64,000 bases of DNA from Sacculina carcini (Eukaryota > Arthropoda > Thecostraca > Sacculinidae). The position numbers were made by a program, and so were the translations under genes. The stretch is from positions 4,254,548 through 4,318,547 of the forward strand of contig OU696576.1 in the NCBI GenBank assembly GCA_916048095.2. Direction: 5' to 3'. The first letter of the stretch is position 1. Each line of letters opens with the position of its first letter. Below, in pieces: positions 10,058-19,953 of this stretch. The notes under the pieces were generated by a model. It saw only the letters and a list, made by a program, of their open reading frames with translations. It was not told where the DNA came from and searched no databases.

Positions 10058-10318
10058 TGTAGTGTTCTGTATATTCATATCGTTATTGATGTTCCGAGCG
10101 TGGCGCTCATGCGGCAATTTGTTACTGGGCCACGTATTGGGATACGCCTACTGGTTCAGCTGATCATGGGTGTGTCAACTCTTCTTGGTAAGTATGGGAG
10201 GTAAGAGAAGGATTCGATTAGGAGTTGTCGTGTTGTATGGTTGTGTCTGTTCCGTATAATATAGCCATTGTGGGGTACGCCCATCGATCTTTCGTGTCGC
10301 ACGATACGCGACAGTACA
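10058..10318 (+). repeat. 3' LTR of element B
   Basis: A 261-bp LTR matching 5448-5708 with three substitutions. It is followed by TAGTT (10319-10323), the second TSD copy. Beyond it the sequence of element C resumes. Confidence 0.95.
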
Positions 10319-10559
10319 TAGTTCTTATTGTTTTAATTTCTTCATTTGTCCACTGTCGCCGCATCGTTTGCAATACATCGTCTGTTCCAAACTCGGCCAA
10401 CGTTAACATCCAGCGGTGGGATGCACTGAGCAAACGGCGCGAGGACGATAGTGAACATCTGTGTGGAATATTGCAAGAATGCCTGACGAGACGACACCAT
10501 CAACATCAGCACCGACTGGAGCGAGATTTCGTTTAGCTAATGTAGACTAGCCGAAATTT

Positions 10560-11225
10560 GTGTATGACAAGCCTACCTTGTTCTTCTCTCAGTTTCGTCG
10601 GTACGCGAGAGTGACCAAGGTTGATGGTCAAACTGCATTTGATCTGCTGTGTTTCGCCATCGGATCAAACTCCAGGTCTGAATGGTTGGCAGACTCAATC
10701 GAACACAATGTACAGCAGATGTCTGCACATGAGGAAGTGGTGAATGCTGTTGAAGAGCATGTGTTGAAATCTCTACAGCCTGAGGTGATGAAAACCAAAT
10801 TGTTGCAAAATCTTGACGAAGTAAAACTGAAATCAAGTGATACTCCGCGTGAATATGTGGAAGAGCTGAGATGCCGCATAAAAGCTATAATGCCGGAGCT
10901 GAGTGCCGCTTCGTTAAATCGTATGGTGGTTGTGCAAGCCGCCAAAGGTGCACCTGCAGAGTGGTCGCACAAACTAACAGGTGAGTCAATGCAATCTGTT
11001 GACGCACTAGTTCATCATATGTCTCTTTTGCATGTGAAAAAAAATCAGAGCCTACTGCTAGAAGAGTTCAAATATCACACAACCGTAAATGTTATACGTG
11101 TGGCAAAATCGGTCATATTGCAAGTGATTGCAGGGCTAAACAGACTTGTGAAAAATGCAAGCTGAGTGGACATTCAGCTGTGAATTGTATAACTGTGTGT
11201 CGGAAGTGTAACAGTAGAGGCCATA
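10560..11225 (+). pseudogene. Gag remnant of element C
   Basis: A roughly 200-residue Gag-type segment opens with YDKPTLFFSQFRRYAR and contains a helical capsid-like region (PREYVEELRCRIKAIMPEL). It runs into a knuckle-rich region (CRKCNSRGHIAK) that is cut by the MITE at 11234. The fragment is recognised from its layout upstream of protease-RT and its retroviral-type Gag composition, not from a strong motif. Confidence 0.7.
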
Positions 11226-11233
11226 TCGCCAAG

Positions 11234-11518
11234 CAGAGCCGTAGCAACCGCCCCCCATACCCCCCGGCCGGGGGGAGCCCCCGAGTGCTGAGGGGCCCCG
11301 TTGCTTCACGTATGACATTTAAATTTATCATATTATGTATAGACTTTACCTTTTTGCTCAGATGTTTTCACCTGAGCTTGTATTATGTGATTATGTATAA
11401 TAAATACATTCATTATTTGATGACTTATTTATAATGGGGGCCCCAAGTGTTGCCTTCGGGAGGGGCCCCAAGTGTTGCCTTCGGGGGGGGGGCCTCATGA
11501 GTCCTCGCAACGGCTCTG
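11234..11518. mobile_element. hAT-like miniature inverted-repeat element (MITE)
   Basis: A 285-bp non-coding insertion with imperfect terminal inverted repeats (CAGAGCCGTAGCAAC at the left; CAGAGCCGTTGCGAG on the opposite strand at the right). It is flanked by an exact 8-bp target-site duplication TCGCCAAG (11226-11233 and 11519-11526). The CAG-type terminus plus 8-bp TSD are hallmarks of hAT elements. The interior has GC-rich arms with CCCCAAGTGTTGCCTTCGGG repeated twice and an AT-rich centre. There is no ORF, so it is non-autonomous. It interrupts the zinc-knuckle part of element C's gag. Confidence 0.88.
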
Positions 11519-11639
11519 TCGCCAAGTACTGTCATGTGTCAACGTCGCAAGCAGCCAGACGAGTGTTTGTCGGAAAAAGCATACATTTGGATATTTCTGT
11601 AAATGGTCATCCAGTTAAAGGCGTTTGTAGGGAACAGGC

Positions 11640-12017
11640 CGAGCAAAGCAGTAGTTAAGATGTATTTCAGATTAAAATACACGAATGTCACGAAAATACA
11701 GATTGATTCACAAGGGCACTCTCACGCGCAAAACTCTAACACACATAACTCTCTCGCACACAGAACACCACTTAATCCGCACACTGCACCAGACACACTG
11801 CCGAAAAACAACACACCGCCACACGCCCCCGCAAGCACGGCCTCTTCCGTGCCGAGTCCCGGCTCGCCCCAGCGCCGCTCCTCCGACTCGGCGGCAGCAT
11901 ATTGTTCAAACACACACATACACGCACATACACACAAAACGCACCCGCACGTCCACATATTAATCAAACACCGCGCAGAACTGAAAGTCGGCAAATACTA
12001 AACACATACAGATGCAC

Positions 12018-12066
<49 letters not shown>
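11640..12066 (+). repeat. CA-rich tract ending in a (CA)n microsatellite
   Basis: Between C's gag remnant and its protease lies a CA-rich stretch of about 400 bp, ending in a pure (CA)n run at about 12022-12066. ORFs across it are low-complexity and not believable. Its G-poor strand bias and abrupt edges suggest a microsatellite expansion or a small insertion, but I see no terminal repeats. Confidence 0.6.
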
Positions 12067-12067
<1 letters not shown>

Positions 12068-12071
12068 CTTA

Positions 12072-13416
12072 CAGCGTTATCGACAGTGGTAGTGAAAGTA
12101 CGTAGGTAAACCAACATGTTGCTGAAAAAGCTAATCTCAGATTGTTTAAATGCAATAAGCAAATCAATGGAGTTTCTTGAAGTGTGACTATTCCTGTAGC
12201 TGGGACCAGCACAGCGAACATTTCCGTGGGTCAAGACTCAGTGTCTCTGGATGTTGTAATTGTTGATTGCGACGATGAAGTCATACTGGGAACAGATTTT
12301 TTGCGTGCTGCTGAAGTAAGCATTGATTTTAGCTCTGGTCAAGTGGTTACATTTGGTCGGCCAGTCGAGAAAGAGACAATTGCTACTGTCTGTCGCTGTG
12401 TGGTGCAGTCACACGCTAGCACGTCGCTCCCGGATGATATTGAAGCCGATATTGATCATACCATCGAACAGAACATCATAGGACATGTTGATCTTTCTCA
12501 TATGTCACCAAGTGATAGATGCAGTGTCAGTCAAATTCTTGCTGAGTATCCAGTTATGTCCGAACAAGGAGAATTGGGCCAAGTTTCGATTGTGGAGCAT
12601 GGTACTACGCTGAGTGAAACTCCGAAGCAGAGTAAACCGTATCCTGTAACGCCTGCATTGCGACATGTCGTTCGAGAACAGGTCAGTCATATGTTGAGTA
12701 AAAATGTTATTCGTGAGTGCAATAGCCCGTTTGTAAGCCCTGTTTTATTGGCTCGTAAACGAGGCAAAGACAAGTATAGATTTTGCACGGATTTTCGTGA
12801 ATTGAATAGATGCACGGTGAAGGATCGCTTCCTCATGCCCAGAATTGAGTCACTTTTGTCATCCATTTCGCCTAATAGCTCTGTGTTTACTCAAATAGAC
12901 CAGACAGCGGCTTATTGGCAGGTCGAGATAAAGGAGGAAGACCAAGATAAAACAGCTTTTGTCACTGAAGAAGGTCAGTACTGTTATTGCACGTTAGCTT
13001 TTGGTTTGTGTAACGCACCAGCTACGTACCAGAAATTAATGACGAACATTTTTCGGGATATGCTTTTCAAGTCAGTCGCAGTTTATCTTGATGATACACT
13101 TATTTTCAGTGAAAACATGGAACAACATCTGAGTGTGTTGAGAGAAGTTTTCAGAAGATTGCATGATCACGGAATAAAACTTAATGCTTCCAAGTGTCGT
13201 ATCGCATGTGAAGAAGTATCGTTTTTATCTCATGTTGTCAGCAAAGGATGTATCAAACCTGCGTCCAGTAATGTAACTCCTGTTGACTATAAAACGCCAG
13301 AAAGTATCCAAGAGATACAGCGTTTCGTCGGAATGGCCGGATATTATCGTCACTTGATTCCAGATTTCAGTATTCGTTGTTCAGGCTTAACAGATTGTGT
13401 TAAGCAAAACAATTAA
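12072..13416 (+). pseudogene. Protease and RT segment of element C
   Basis: The segment starts at the aspartic-protease active-site region (IDSGSES) and continues through the RT: FRELNRCTVKDRF, QIDQTAAYWQVEIKEED, AFGLCNAPATYQKLM and the catalytic YLDD in VYLDDTLIF. This is a Ty3/gypsy-type RT. It is a remnant of a broken element; the reading is interrupted. Confidence 0.85.
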
Positions 13417-13422
13417 AAACTT

Positions 13423-15275
13423 GTGTGGACAGCTGAGGCAGAGAAATCTTTCAATGATTTGAAAAAATCTCTTGCAGAGTATCCCGTCGTACGACCGGTT
13501 GATACTAAATTGGGTTTTAAGGTTACAACTGATGCGTGTAGTCGAGGATGGGGAGGCACTCTCAGTCAAGAGGAGAATGGTCGTGAATATGTTGTGTCGT
13601 ATGCATCGGGAAAGTGGACTGAGGTTCAGTCTCGTTATTCAACAACGGAAATTGAACTTTTGGCTGTCATTCGAGCTATTGATAAATTCAGATATCACCT
13701 AACCGGCGTCAAATTTGTGATTGTGACTGATCATCAAGCGCTCAAATGGTTATGGCGTTTGGAAGGACCCTCAGGGAAGTTGGCGCGTTGGATAATGTAC
13801 TTGAGTCAATACGACTTTGAAATACAACACAGCAAAGGTTCCGATATACCACACGTTGATGCATTATCACGAGCGTTACGTACGACCGTGAGTGATGATC
13901 ATTACTCAGAACTGAAAGCTGAGACGTCGAAGGATCCAGTTTTGTCTCTGGTGATACAGCTTATTAAAGACGGAAGGGAAGAATGTCATGTTGAGAATGA
14001 GGAGACAAAATTCTATCTGCGTGAATATGAGAAGTTGTTTGTTGAAGATGATGTGTTATATCGATCGTCGGATAATCGCCTACCTCAGATTATTATTCCT
14101 GCGAGTTTACGCAGCGAGATATTGAGAACAGCTCATGATTCACCAATGTCTGCTCAATTTGGTGTTGCCCGCACCATGGCTCGTATAACACCGCATTATT
14201 ACTGGTATAACTTGAAGAAAAGTGTACGAGAGTATTGTTCATCGTGTGAAGCTTGTCATCGTATAAAACGTCATAGCCACATGAAACGTGAGGGAGTAAG
14301 TTCCATTCCTGTTTTCGGTGAGCCATTTGTACAGTGGTCGGCGGATATACTCGGACCACTTCCTCAATCAGCTGAAGGTAACCGCTTCATTCTTGTTTGT
14401 TCCGATTTGTTTACTAAGTGGGTGGAAACGTATTGTTTGAAAGATCAGCAAGATACTAGTATAGCTACTTGTTTCGTAGAATTGTTCAGCAGATTTACTG
14501 TTCCAGATTCATTGTTGACAGATCAAGGAACCAATTTTGAAAGTGAACTGTGTAAGCAAATCTGTAAAGCACTGGGTATACGGAAAATACGCTGCACACC
14601 AGGACATGGAGCCGGCAATGGACAAACTGAACGTTTTAATCGATCATTGTGTGATTCTCTCTCTTTTTATGTGAACGAAAATCAAACTGATTGGGATAAA
14701 TGGGTTCCCATCGTAACTGGAGCATATCGCACCAGCGTGCATTCTACGACCGGGTATTCACCTTTTGAACTAGTTACTGGTAGTCTACCGCGGCACCCTG
14801 TTCACATGGAATTCCGTAATGACGAGTTGACATTGCTGAAAAACAAATCCTATGATCGATTCTTGCGAGACCTGAAAGCTAATATTCAGATATCTCACGA
14901 ATTAGCCTCAGATCGTATAGTTGCAACTCAAGCGAAAAGCGAAGTACCATCAGATAGTGATCTGAAAGTAGGAGACCGTGTGATGTTGAAATAGTACTCG
15001 AGGGAAAGGGGTAGAACTCAGAAACTTTCTCATCGTTATAAAGGTCCTTATGTGATTACGAAAGTATTGCGTCCTGATTATGTTATTCGTTGTATCAATG
15101 GTAGAAGGAGACCAATACTTGTGCATGGCAGTAACTTGAAAAGAGTTTCAGAAAGGATCAATCGGCACGACTCTGAGACAGAACGACCTGGGCAAATTGT
15201 TGAAAAAAATCAACAATTGTCGGACGATGAATCAAGTGTGGGTGATGAAGCGAGGATCGACGCTGAAGCTCTACA
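13423..15275 (+). pseudogene. RNase H and integrase segment of element C
   Basis: RNase H shows TTDACSRGWGG and TDHQALKWLW. Integrase follows with an HHCC finger (HDSPMSAQFG...CEACHR) and a DDE core: WSADILGPLP, TDQGTNFESEL and GNGQTERFNR. A basic C-terminal segment (KVGDRVMLK, then YVITKVLRPDYVIR) continues to about 15200. It is a remnant with at least one break. The join to the following protease-like sequence near 15275 is a boundary between two different elements. Confidence 0.82.
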
Positions 15276-16223
15276 TGGGTCGGATGGAGACCCGGGTGCG
15301 GCGGTGTCAATCGTACCACTGTCGGCCGTGTCTACAATTTCCATGCTTCCCAGCGCTGTGAAAATACACTCGGCAGGTGGTCAACGCATCGAGGTGCACG
15401 GCGAGATCCAGTTAAAAATGGGCGTAAGCAGTTTGCGCCGTGTCTTCAATTGGACTTGCGTCGTGGCCAATGTCACTCAAGCACTGATTGGCCAAGATTT
15501 TCTTGCCCACTTCGGCCTGGTGGTCGATTGCCGACGCAGTATTTGACGACGTATTTGATCCAAAGACCGAGATTATCACCATATGCTCTGTGTCGGCGGA
15601 TAACTCATGTGACCTCATCGTCAACGACGCTTCCGATGTTCCCGCCGGTGTACAAATGCTGCTGTCCAAATATCCGATTTTAACGTCTCCAGTACTCAGC
15701 GGCCCGGCACCAGCGTCATCCAACTCTGTCTCAGAATTGGTGCATCACATCAACATCGGCAGTACGGCTCCTACATTTTCGCAGCCACGCAGACTCAACC
15801 CGGAGCGCCAGGCTGCAGCCAAGCAGGTGTTTGATCAGCTGCTCCAACAAGGCGTGATACGCTATTCGTCTTCCCCGTGGGCGTTGCCGCTTCGTCTGGT
15901 ACCAAAGCGATCAGGTGAGTGGCGAGTCACCGGTGATTACAAAGCACTCAATTCTCGAACAGTTCCCAACAGGTATCCGCTGCCTCACATTCACGACATT
16001 TCATCGCGCTTACATCAGAAGACCGTCTTCAGCAAAATCGACCTGGTACGCGCGTACTACAACATACCGGTGGCGGAAGCTGACATACCAAAGACGGCTG
16101 TGACGACTAGGTCTGTTCGAGTATCTCTACATGCCGATGGGTCTTCGCAACAGTGGCGCCACATTTCAGCGCTTCATGGACGGTATATTCCGGCATCTGT
16201 CTTGTGCTTTCGTCTATCTAGAC
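15276..16223 (+). pseudogene. Element D: protease-RT fragment of another Ty3/gypsy element
   Basis: A second LTR-element pol begins mid-protease (GAAVSIVPLSAV, then ALIGQDFLAHFG) and runs into RT (QPRRLNPERQAAAKQVF, GVIRYSSSPWALPLRLVPK, DYKALNSRTVPNRYPLPH, SKIDLVRAYYNIPV). It is a broken fragment. It cannot be a continuation of C, which already has its own protease and RT. Its RT ends at the catalytic-motif region because a hAT element is inserted there at 16224. Nothing further of D is recognised to the right. Confidence 0.8.
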
Positions 16224-17210
16224 CAGCGTTTCTCAACCTTTGATAGCTCGTGGCCCCCCTCAGCGAGTGGCTCACACTTGTGGCCCCCTGCCCTATAAAA
16301 AAACGCAGATTTTGTTTTGAATTGTTTATTCAGTCATTCAAATTATACATCAATGTAATAATCTTTGCTGAACAATATAATCAATGGGACACTTGCTGTT
16401 GGGCTCGTGTGACGAGGCCTCTTATGTCCGGCTCCGTCATGGGCACAGCAAGGAAAATATCGTTACCAAAATCAAGACGGTTTCTGGACTTCGTTTTAAT
16501 GGTCGCCATGTCAGAAAATCCAGATTCACAAAGGTAAATTGTGGCGAATTGAGCGTGCATTTCGGATGCTTTCTTGCTGAGTAGTGGATATGCATCCTGA
16601 ACAGACAACCAGAAGCTGGAGAGGTCTCCTCTGTTACTGAAAGCGAGCTTCATTGCTTCTGAGACATTGAACTCTGCAAGCTCCTCTGCTTCGTCTTCAG
16701 TAGGTACAACTTCGGTGTTGAATGGGTCTCTGTGCCATGGAACATCCAATGGAACATCGTCGAAATAAGATTTGAACTTAGCGGAGAGAATGTCGAGATG
16801 CCCAATTATGCATACTTTGATGCCGACGGGAAGTTCAATCCTCTGCGTCTGCAGATGCTCGTCCAAGAAAGGAAACGAGGCCGTGGATCCAGCCCTGATT
16901 CGAGTCTGCCAGACTCCCATTCGAGCAGACAGTCCGGCAAGCTTGTCTTGAACGTCACTGACTGTCACATCACGGCCTTGTAAAGACTGGTTCATTTCGT
17001 TGAGTCGGCCGAATATATCGGCCAGGTAGGCTAGCGCCACGACGAACTCTTCATTGTCAAAGTGGACATGGAGGTTATTTTCGTTCTCTCGCAAGAAAAT
17101 TTCTGTCTCTAACCGGAGTTCATACAACCGAGAGAAGCATTTCCCCATCGATAGCCAACGAACTTTAGTGTAATACAGAAGCAGAACTTTAGTGTAATAC
17201 AGCACTCATA
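16224..17210 (-). pseudogene. hAT (Buster/ZBED-like) transposon remnant with transposase C-terminal part
   Basis: The left terminus CAGCGTTTCTCAACCTT followed by GGCCCCC repeats is typical of Charlie/Buster-type hAT ends. The minus-strand frame 16381-17205 (about 270 residues) matches the C-terminal half of ZBED5/SCAND3-like hAT transposases: VRWLSMGKCFSRLYELR, then FVVALAYLADIFGRLNEMNQSLQG and a central FPFL segment. The N-terminal BED finger and the first catalytic residues are absent, and the hATC dimerisation region ends close to the terminus. A 22-bp tandem duplication (AACTTTAGTGTAATACAG words) lies at the truncated 5' edge. It is inserted into element D. The expected 8-bp TSD would be ATCTAGAC (16216-16223); no second copy is seen because the far end is lost. 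Confidence 0.82.
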
Positions 17211-17271
17211 GCTGCATGCAATGACTAATCACATTGACATAGAAGCTTTAAATACCAACAAACCAAACGAA

Positions 17272-17750
17272 TGTATTATGGCGGGTTTGGTTGTCACAAA
17301 TGAAAAACACGTGAGTGGTCGGTTGCGACTAAGGCCGTTTCCTGTATTGTCATCCTTTTTATACCCTGGGTCAGGGCGGAGCTAAATTTTGACCAATCAG
17401 CATACAGGTCATTGACCCAGGGTAGTGGAACAAAGAACAACATAACAAAACATCATGAAAAAGATAATACAGCGATAAATTGAATAAACCATAGAAGATT
17501 AGAGAGATAATTAAGGTCACAAACTGAACCAATATATAAACAATGTACGCCCGGAAACCCTGCAGCGAAACCTAAATTAATAACATGAGATTCAAATTCG
17601 GCCTCACAAGAATATTAATGTTTTGGGTGGAAAGGAATTAATACTGGAAACACGAGGGAAAGGAAACAAATGAATAATAAACAATTTCGAATAATGCGCG
17701 AAGTAAGACCAAAGAAAATATAATAAAATCAAGGCGACGCAGGCGCTACA
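17272..17750 (-). repeat. LTR in minus orientation (arm 1 of an inverted LTR pair)
   Basis: A 479-bp sequence that, on the minus strand, begins TGTAGCGCC and ends AATACA. It matches the plus-strand copy starting at 17876. It contains a TATAAAAAGG box (complement of 17354-17363). Immediately upstream on the minus strand is a purine-rich GGCGGAGGAGTGT (complement of 17751-17763), which looks like a polypurine tract. This would make it a 3' LTR with a stub of interior to its right. The parent family is unknown. Confidence 0.75.
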
Positions 17751-17875
17751 ACACTCCTCCGCCAGATGCGGAGCATGTAGCTGAGAAATTCACTGCGAAC
17801 ATCACGAGATCATCCTAAGATTTCTAAAAAAATCTGACTCTACATCTGAAACAAAAGAAAACACAGATTAGGCTA
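17751..17875. other. 125-bp spacer between divergent LTRs
   Basis: A short non-coding stretch separates the two LTR 5' ends. Its left edge on the minus strand reads like a polypurine tract, so part is likely retroelement interior. The rest is AT-rich and unassigned. Confidence 0.5.
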
Positions 17876-17920
17876 TGTAGCGCCTGCGTCGCCTTGATTT
17901 TATTATATTTTCTTTGGTCT

Positions 17921-18171
17921 TGTAGCAGCACGGCGTATGCAAACACTGGCGTGGTTGATGAGCGAATGAATGTATTACACAGTGAAGGGTGAACGAACGT
18001 ACAACGCAACTTGTGTCCAGTGACACTCACACACACGCACATGCACACAGGCATACAAACAATATCACACACACACACTCATACACGCAGTGACGTCAGT
18101 ATGGATAGCCAACACACTGGCCGCTGCCATATATCCATATAAGTATACGACGAGCGGGGTCACTGGCCACA
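17921..18171 (+). mobile_element. solo LTR nested in the plus-orientation LTR
   Basis: A 251-bp insertion beginning TGTAGCAGCAC and ending GGCCACA. It is flanked by the 4-bp duplication GTCT (17917-17920 and 18172-18175). A TATAAG-like box lies near its right side. There is no coding sequence. The TG...CA ends and short TSD mark it as a solo LTR. It is unlike the other LTRs in the window. Confidence 0.8.
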
Positions 18172-18458
18172 GTCTTACTTCGCGCGTTATTCGAAATTGT
18201 TTATTATTCATTTGTTTCCTTTTCCTCGTTTTTCCAGTATTAATTCCTTTCCACCAAAAACCTTAATATTCTTGTGGTGCCGAATTTGAATCTCTTGTTA
18301 TTAATTTAGGTTTCGCTGCAGGGTTTCCGGGCGTACATTGTTTATATATTGGTTCAGTTTGTGATCTTAATTATCTCTCTAATCTCCTATGGTTTATTAA
18401 ATTTATCGCTGTATTATTTATTTCATGATGTTTTGTTATGTTGTTCTTTGTTCCACTG

Positions 18459-18527
18459 CCCTGGGTCAATGACCTGTATGCTGATTGGTCAAAATTCAGC
18501 TCCGCCGTGACCCAGGGTATAAAAAGG
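18459..18527 (+). promoter_or_regulatory. LTR core promoter: 10-bp inverted repeat plus TATA box
   Basis: CCCTGGGTCA (18459-18468) and its exact reverse complement TGACCCAGGG (18508-18517) flank 39 bases and end directly at TATAAAAAGG (18518-18527). The same arrangement is kept in the minus arm around 17354-17425. Conservation in both arms suggests a protein-binding palindrome at the promoter of this LTR family; that function is inferred. Confidence 0.55.
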
Positions 18528-18616
18528 ATGACAATACAGGAAACGGCCTTAGTCGCAACCGACCACTCACGTGTTTTTCATTTGTGACAACCAAACCCGC
18601 CATAGCGACATTAGTA

Positions 18617-19116
18617 NNNNNNNNNNNNNNNNNNNNNNNNNNNNNNNNNNNNNNNNNNNNNNNNNNNNNNNNNNNNNNNNNNNNNNNNNNNNNNNNNNNN
18701 NNNNNNNNNNNNNNNNNNNNNNNNNNNNNNNNNNNNNNNNNNNNNNNNNNNNNNNNNNNNNNNNNNNNNNNNNNNNNNNNNNNNNNNNNNNNNNNNNNNN
18801 NNNNNNNNNNNNNNNNNNNNNNNNNNNNNNNNNNNNNNNNNNNNNNNNNNNNNNNNNNNNNNNNNNNNNNNNNNNNNNNNNNNNNNNNNNNNNNNNNNNN
18901 NNNNNNNNNNNNNNNNNNNNNNNNNNNNNNNNNNNNNNNNNNNNNNNNNNNNNNNNNNNNNNNNNNNNNNNNNNNNNNNNNNNNNNNNNNNNNNNNNNNN
19001 NNNNNNNNNNNNNNNNNNNNNNNNNNNNNNNNNNNNNNNNNNNNNNNNNNNNNNNNNNNNNNNNNNNNNNNNNNNNNNNNNNNNNNNNNNNNNNNNNNNN
19101 NNNNNNNNNNNNNNNN
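18617..19116. other. assembly gap of 500 N
   Basis: Exactly 500 unknown bases, probably a fixed-size placeholder. It falls directly after an inverted LTR pair and before a tandem repeat, both hard to assemble. Confidence 0.98.
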
Positions 19117-19499
19117 CGTAGGTCGAAGGTTAGGTATATGATACAGAAAAAAGTTAGGTTAGGTATATAATAAAGAAGTTAGGTTAGGTATATAATATAA
19201 AAAAGTTGGGTTAGGTATATAATAAAAAAGTAAGGTTAGGTATATAATAAAGAAAAAAGTTAGGTTAGGTATGGAATACACAAAAAGTTAGGTTAGGTCG
19301 GGTTAGGTATATAATGAAGAAAAAAGTTAGGTTAGGTATATAATAAAGAAAAAAAGTTAGGTTAGGTATATAATAAAGAAGTTAGGTTAGGTATACACAA
19401 AACAGTTAGGTTAGGTATATAATAGAAATAAAAAAAATAAATAAAATAAAAAATGAAGAAAAAAAAGAGAAAAAAAGTTAGGTTAAGTTAGGTTAAGAG
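19117..19499 (+). repeat. TTAGG-containing minisatellite
   Basis: About a dozen degenerate units of roughly 20-30 bp, each with one or two TTAGG steps (GTTAGGTTAGG) followed by TATATAATAAAG and an A-rich spacer. The array starts at the gap edge, so its true length is unknown. TTAGG is the arthropod telomere unit, but here it is spaced by AT-rich sequence rather than pure. Confidence 0.9.
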
Positions 19500-19582
19500 T
19501 GACGTCAGAGGGGGTTGACGTCAGAGGGGGGTGACGTCAGAGAGGGTGACGTCATGGGGGGGCAAGGGGGAGTGTGACGTCA
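19500..19582 (+). repeat. array of five TGACGTCA palindromes in a GA-rich context
   Basis: The perfect 8-bp palindrome TGACGTCA occurs at 19500, 19516, 19532, 19547 and 19575, mostly spaced 15-16 bp and separated by G-rich AGAGGGGG spacers. TGACGTCA is the consensus cAMP-response element bound by CREB/ATF factors. Whether it acts as an enhancer here is unknown; it may just be a short minisatellite. Confidence 0.85.
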
Positions 19583-19599
19583 TATGTCACAAAGTGGTG

Positions 19600-19953
19600 A
19601 GGCTTATTACTCACTGAAAAATAACATTGAACACAAAGACAAATATCACTTAGACACTTAGATATCATCGTCTGCAGCTATTCCTGAACAGAGACCATCC
19701 CCACAACAAAACACAACAAACAATGTAATTGGTCCTTACAAATTCCACTGCAACGAAAATAAGACACCAGAATACGCACTCAAGTAAATAAAGCCCCAAT
19801 AAGACTTATTAAATCAATGTGAACTCAGAATATGATAGCAAGAAACTATTCAAACAACAAATGCAATTTCATAACAGACAATAACAAATCCTACACGTTT
19901 CACTGAAGGAATTAATATTCAGTGAAGGCATTCAATGCCTTCAACGCGTAGAC
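19600..19953 (-). repeat. dispersed repeat R, copy 1 (5' part)
   Basis: About 350 bp matching, in reverse orientation, the R copy at 43215-43560. It ends with the palindromic edge GAAGGCATTCAATGCCTTC. Relative to the other copies it carries a tandem CACTTAGA CACTTAGA (19647-19662) exactly where copy 2 holds a miniature transposon. There is no ORF. Confidence 0.8.

Larger units (their letters stand above)
5448..10318 (+). mobile_element. Element B: whole-looking Ty3/gypsy LTR retrotransposon
   Basis: A 4871-bp element with 261-bp LTRs (5448-5708 and 10058-10318) that differ at three positions as read, about 1 percent. The 5-bp target-site duplication is TAGTT (5443-5447 and 10319-10323). Two bases after the 5' LTR comes TGGCGACGAG (from 5712), the same primer-site sequence used by element F. 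A G-rich tract (GTGTGGGGGTAA) precedes the 3' LTR. One frame encodes Gag-Pol. B and F share recognisable N-terminal Gag and Pol sequence and are related families. B sits in the leader of element C, next to A. Confidence 0.96.
10324..15275 (+). mobile_element. Element C: older, broken Ty3/gypsy element hosting A, B and a MITE
   Basis: The internal region of a Ty3/gypsy element on the plus strand, with Gag, protease, RT, RNase H and integrase pieces in the expected order. It is broken. Besides the insertions of A and B upstream and a miniature hAT-like element in gag, it carries a CA-rich expansion before the protease and a few smaller breaks. No 3' LTR is visible: near 15275 it runs into a different element (D). 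Codon use is more AT-rich than in A. It is clearly older than A and B because both inserted into it. Confidence 0.85.
17876..18610 (+). repeat. LTR in plus orientation (arm 2), interrupted by a solo LTR
   Basis: This copy starts TGTAGCGCC and, apart from an insertion at 17921-18171, follows the minus arm throughout. Without the insertion and its duplicated 4 bp it is about 480 bp long. It ends near ACA at 18610, six bases before the assembly gap. Substitutions and small indels separate the arms, so they are not a recent duplicate of each other. Confidence 0.75.

Noticed and set aside
11603-12234. ORFs in the CA-rich tract of element C
   Set aside because: His/Thr-repeat proteins on one strand and Val/Cys repeats on the other are microsatellite artefacts.
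18485-19170. Plus-strand ORFs crossing the gap
   Set aside because: They consist mainly of unknown bases; no real coding sequence is shown.
19117-19499. True telomere end
   Set aside because: TTAGG units are spaced by AT-rich sequence and lie within ordinary sequence on the right side.
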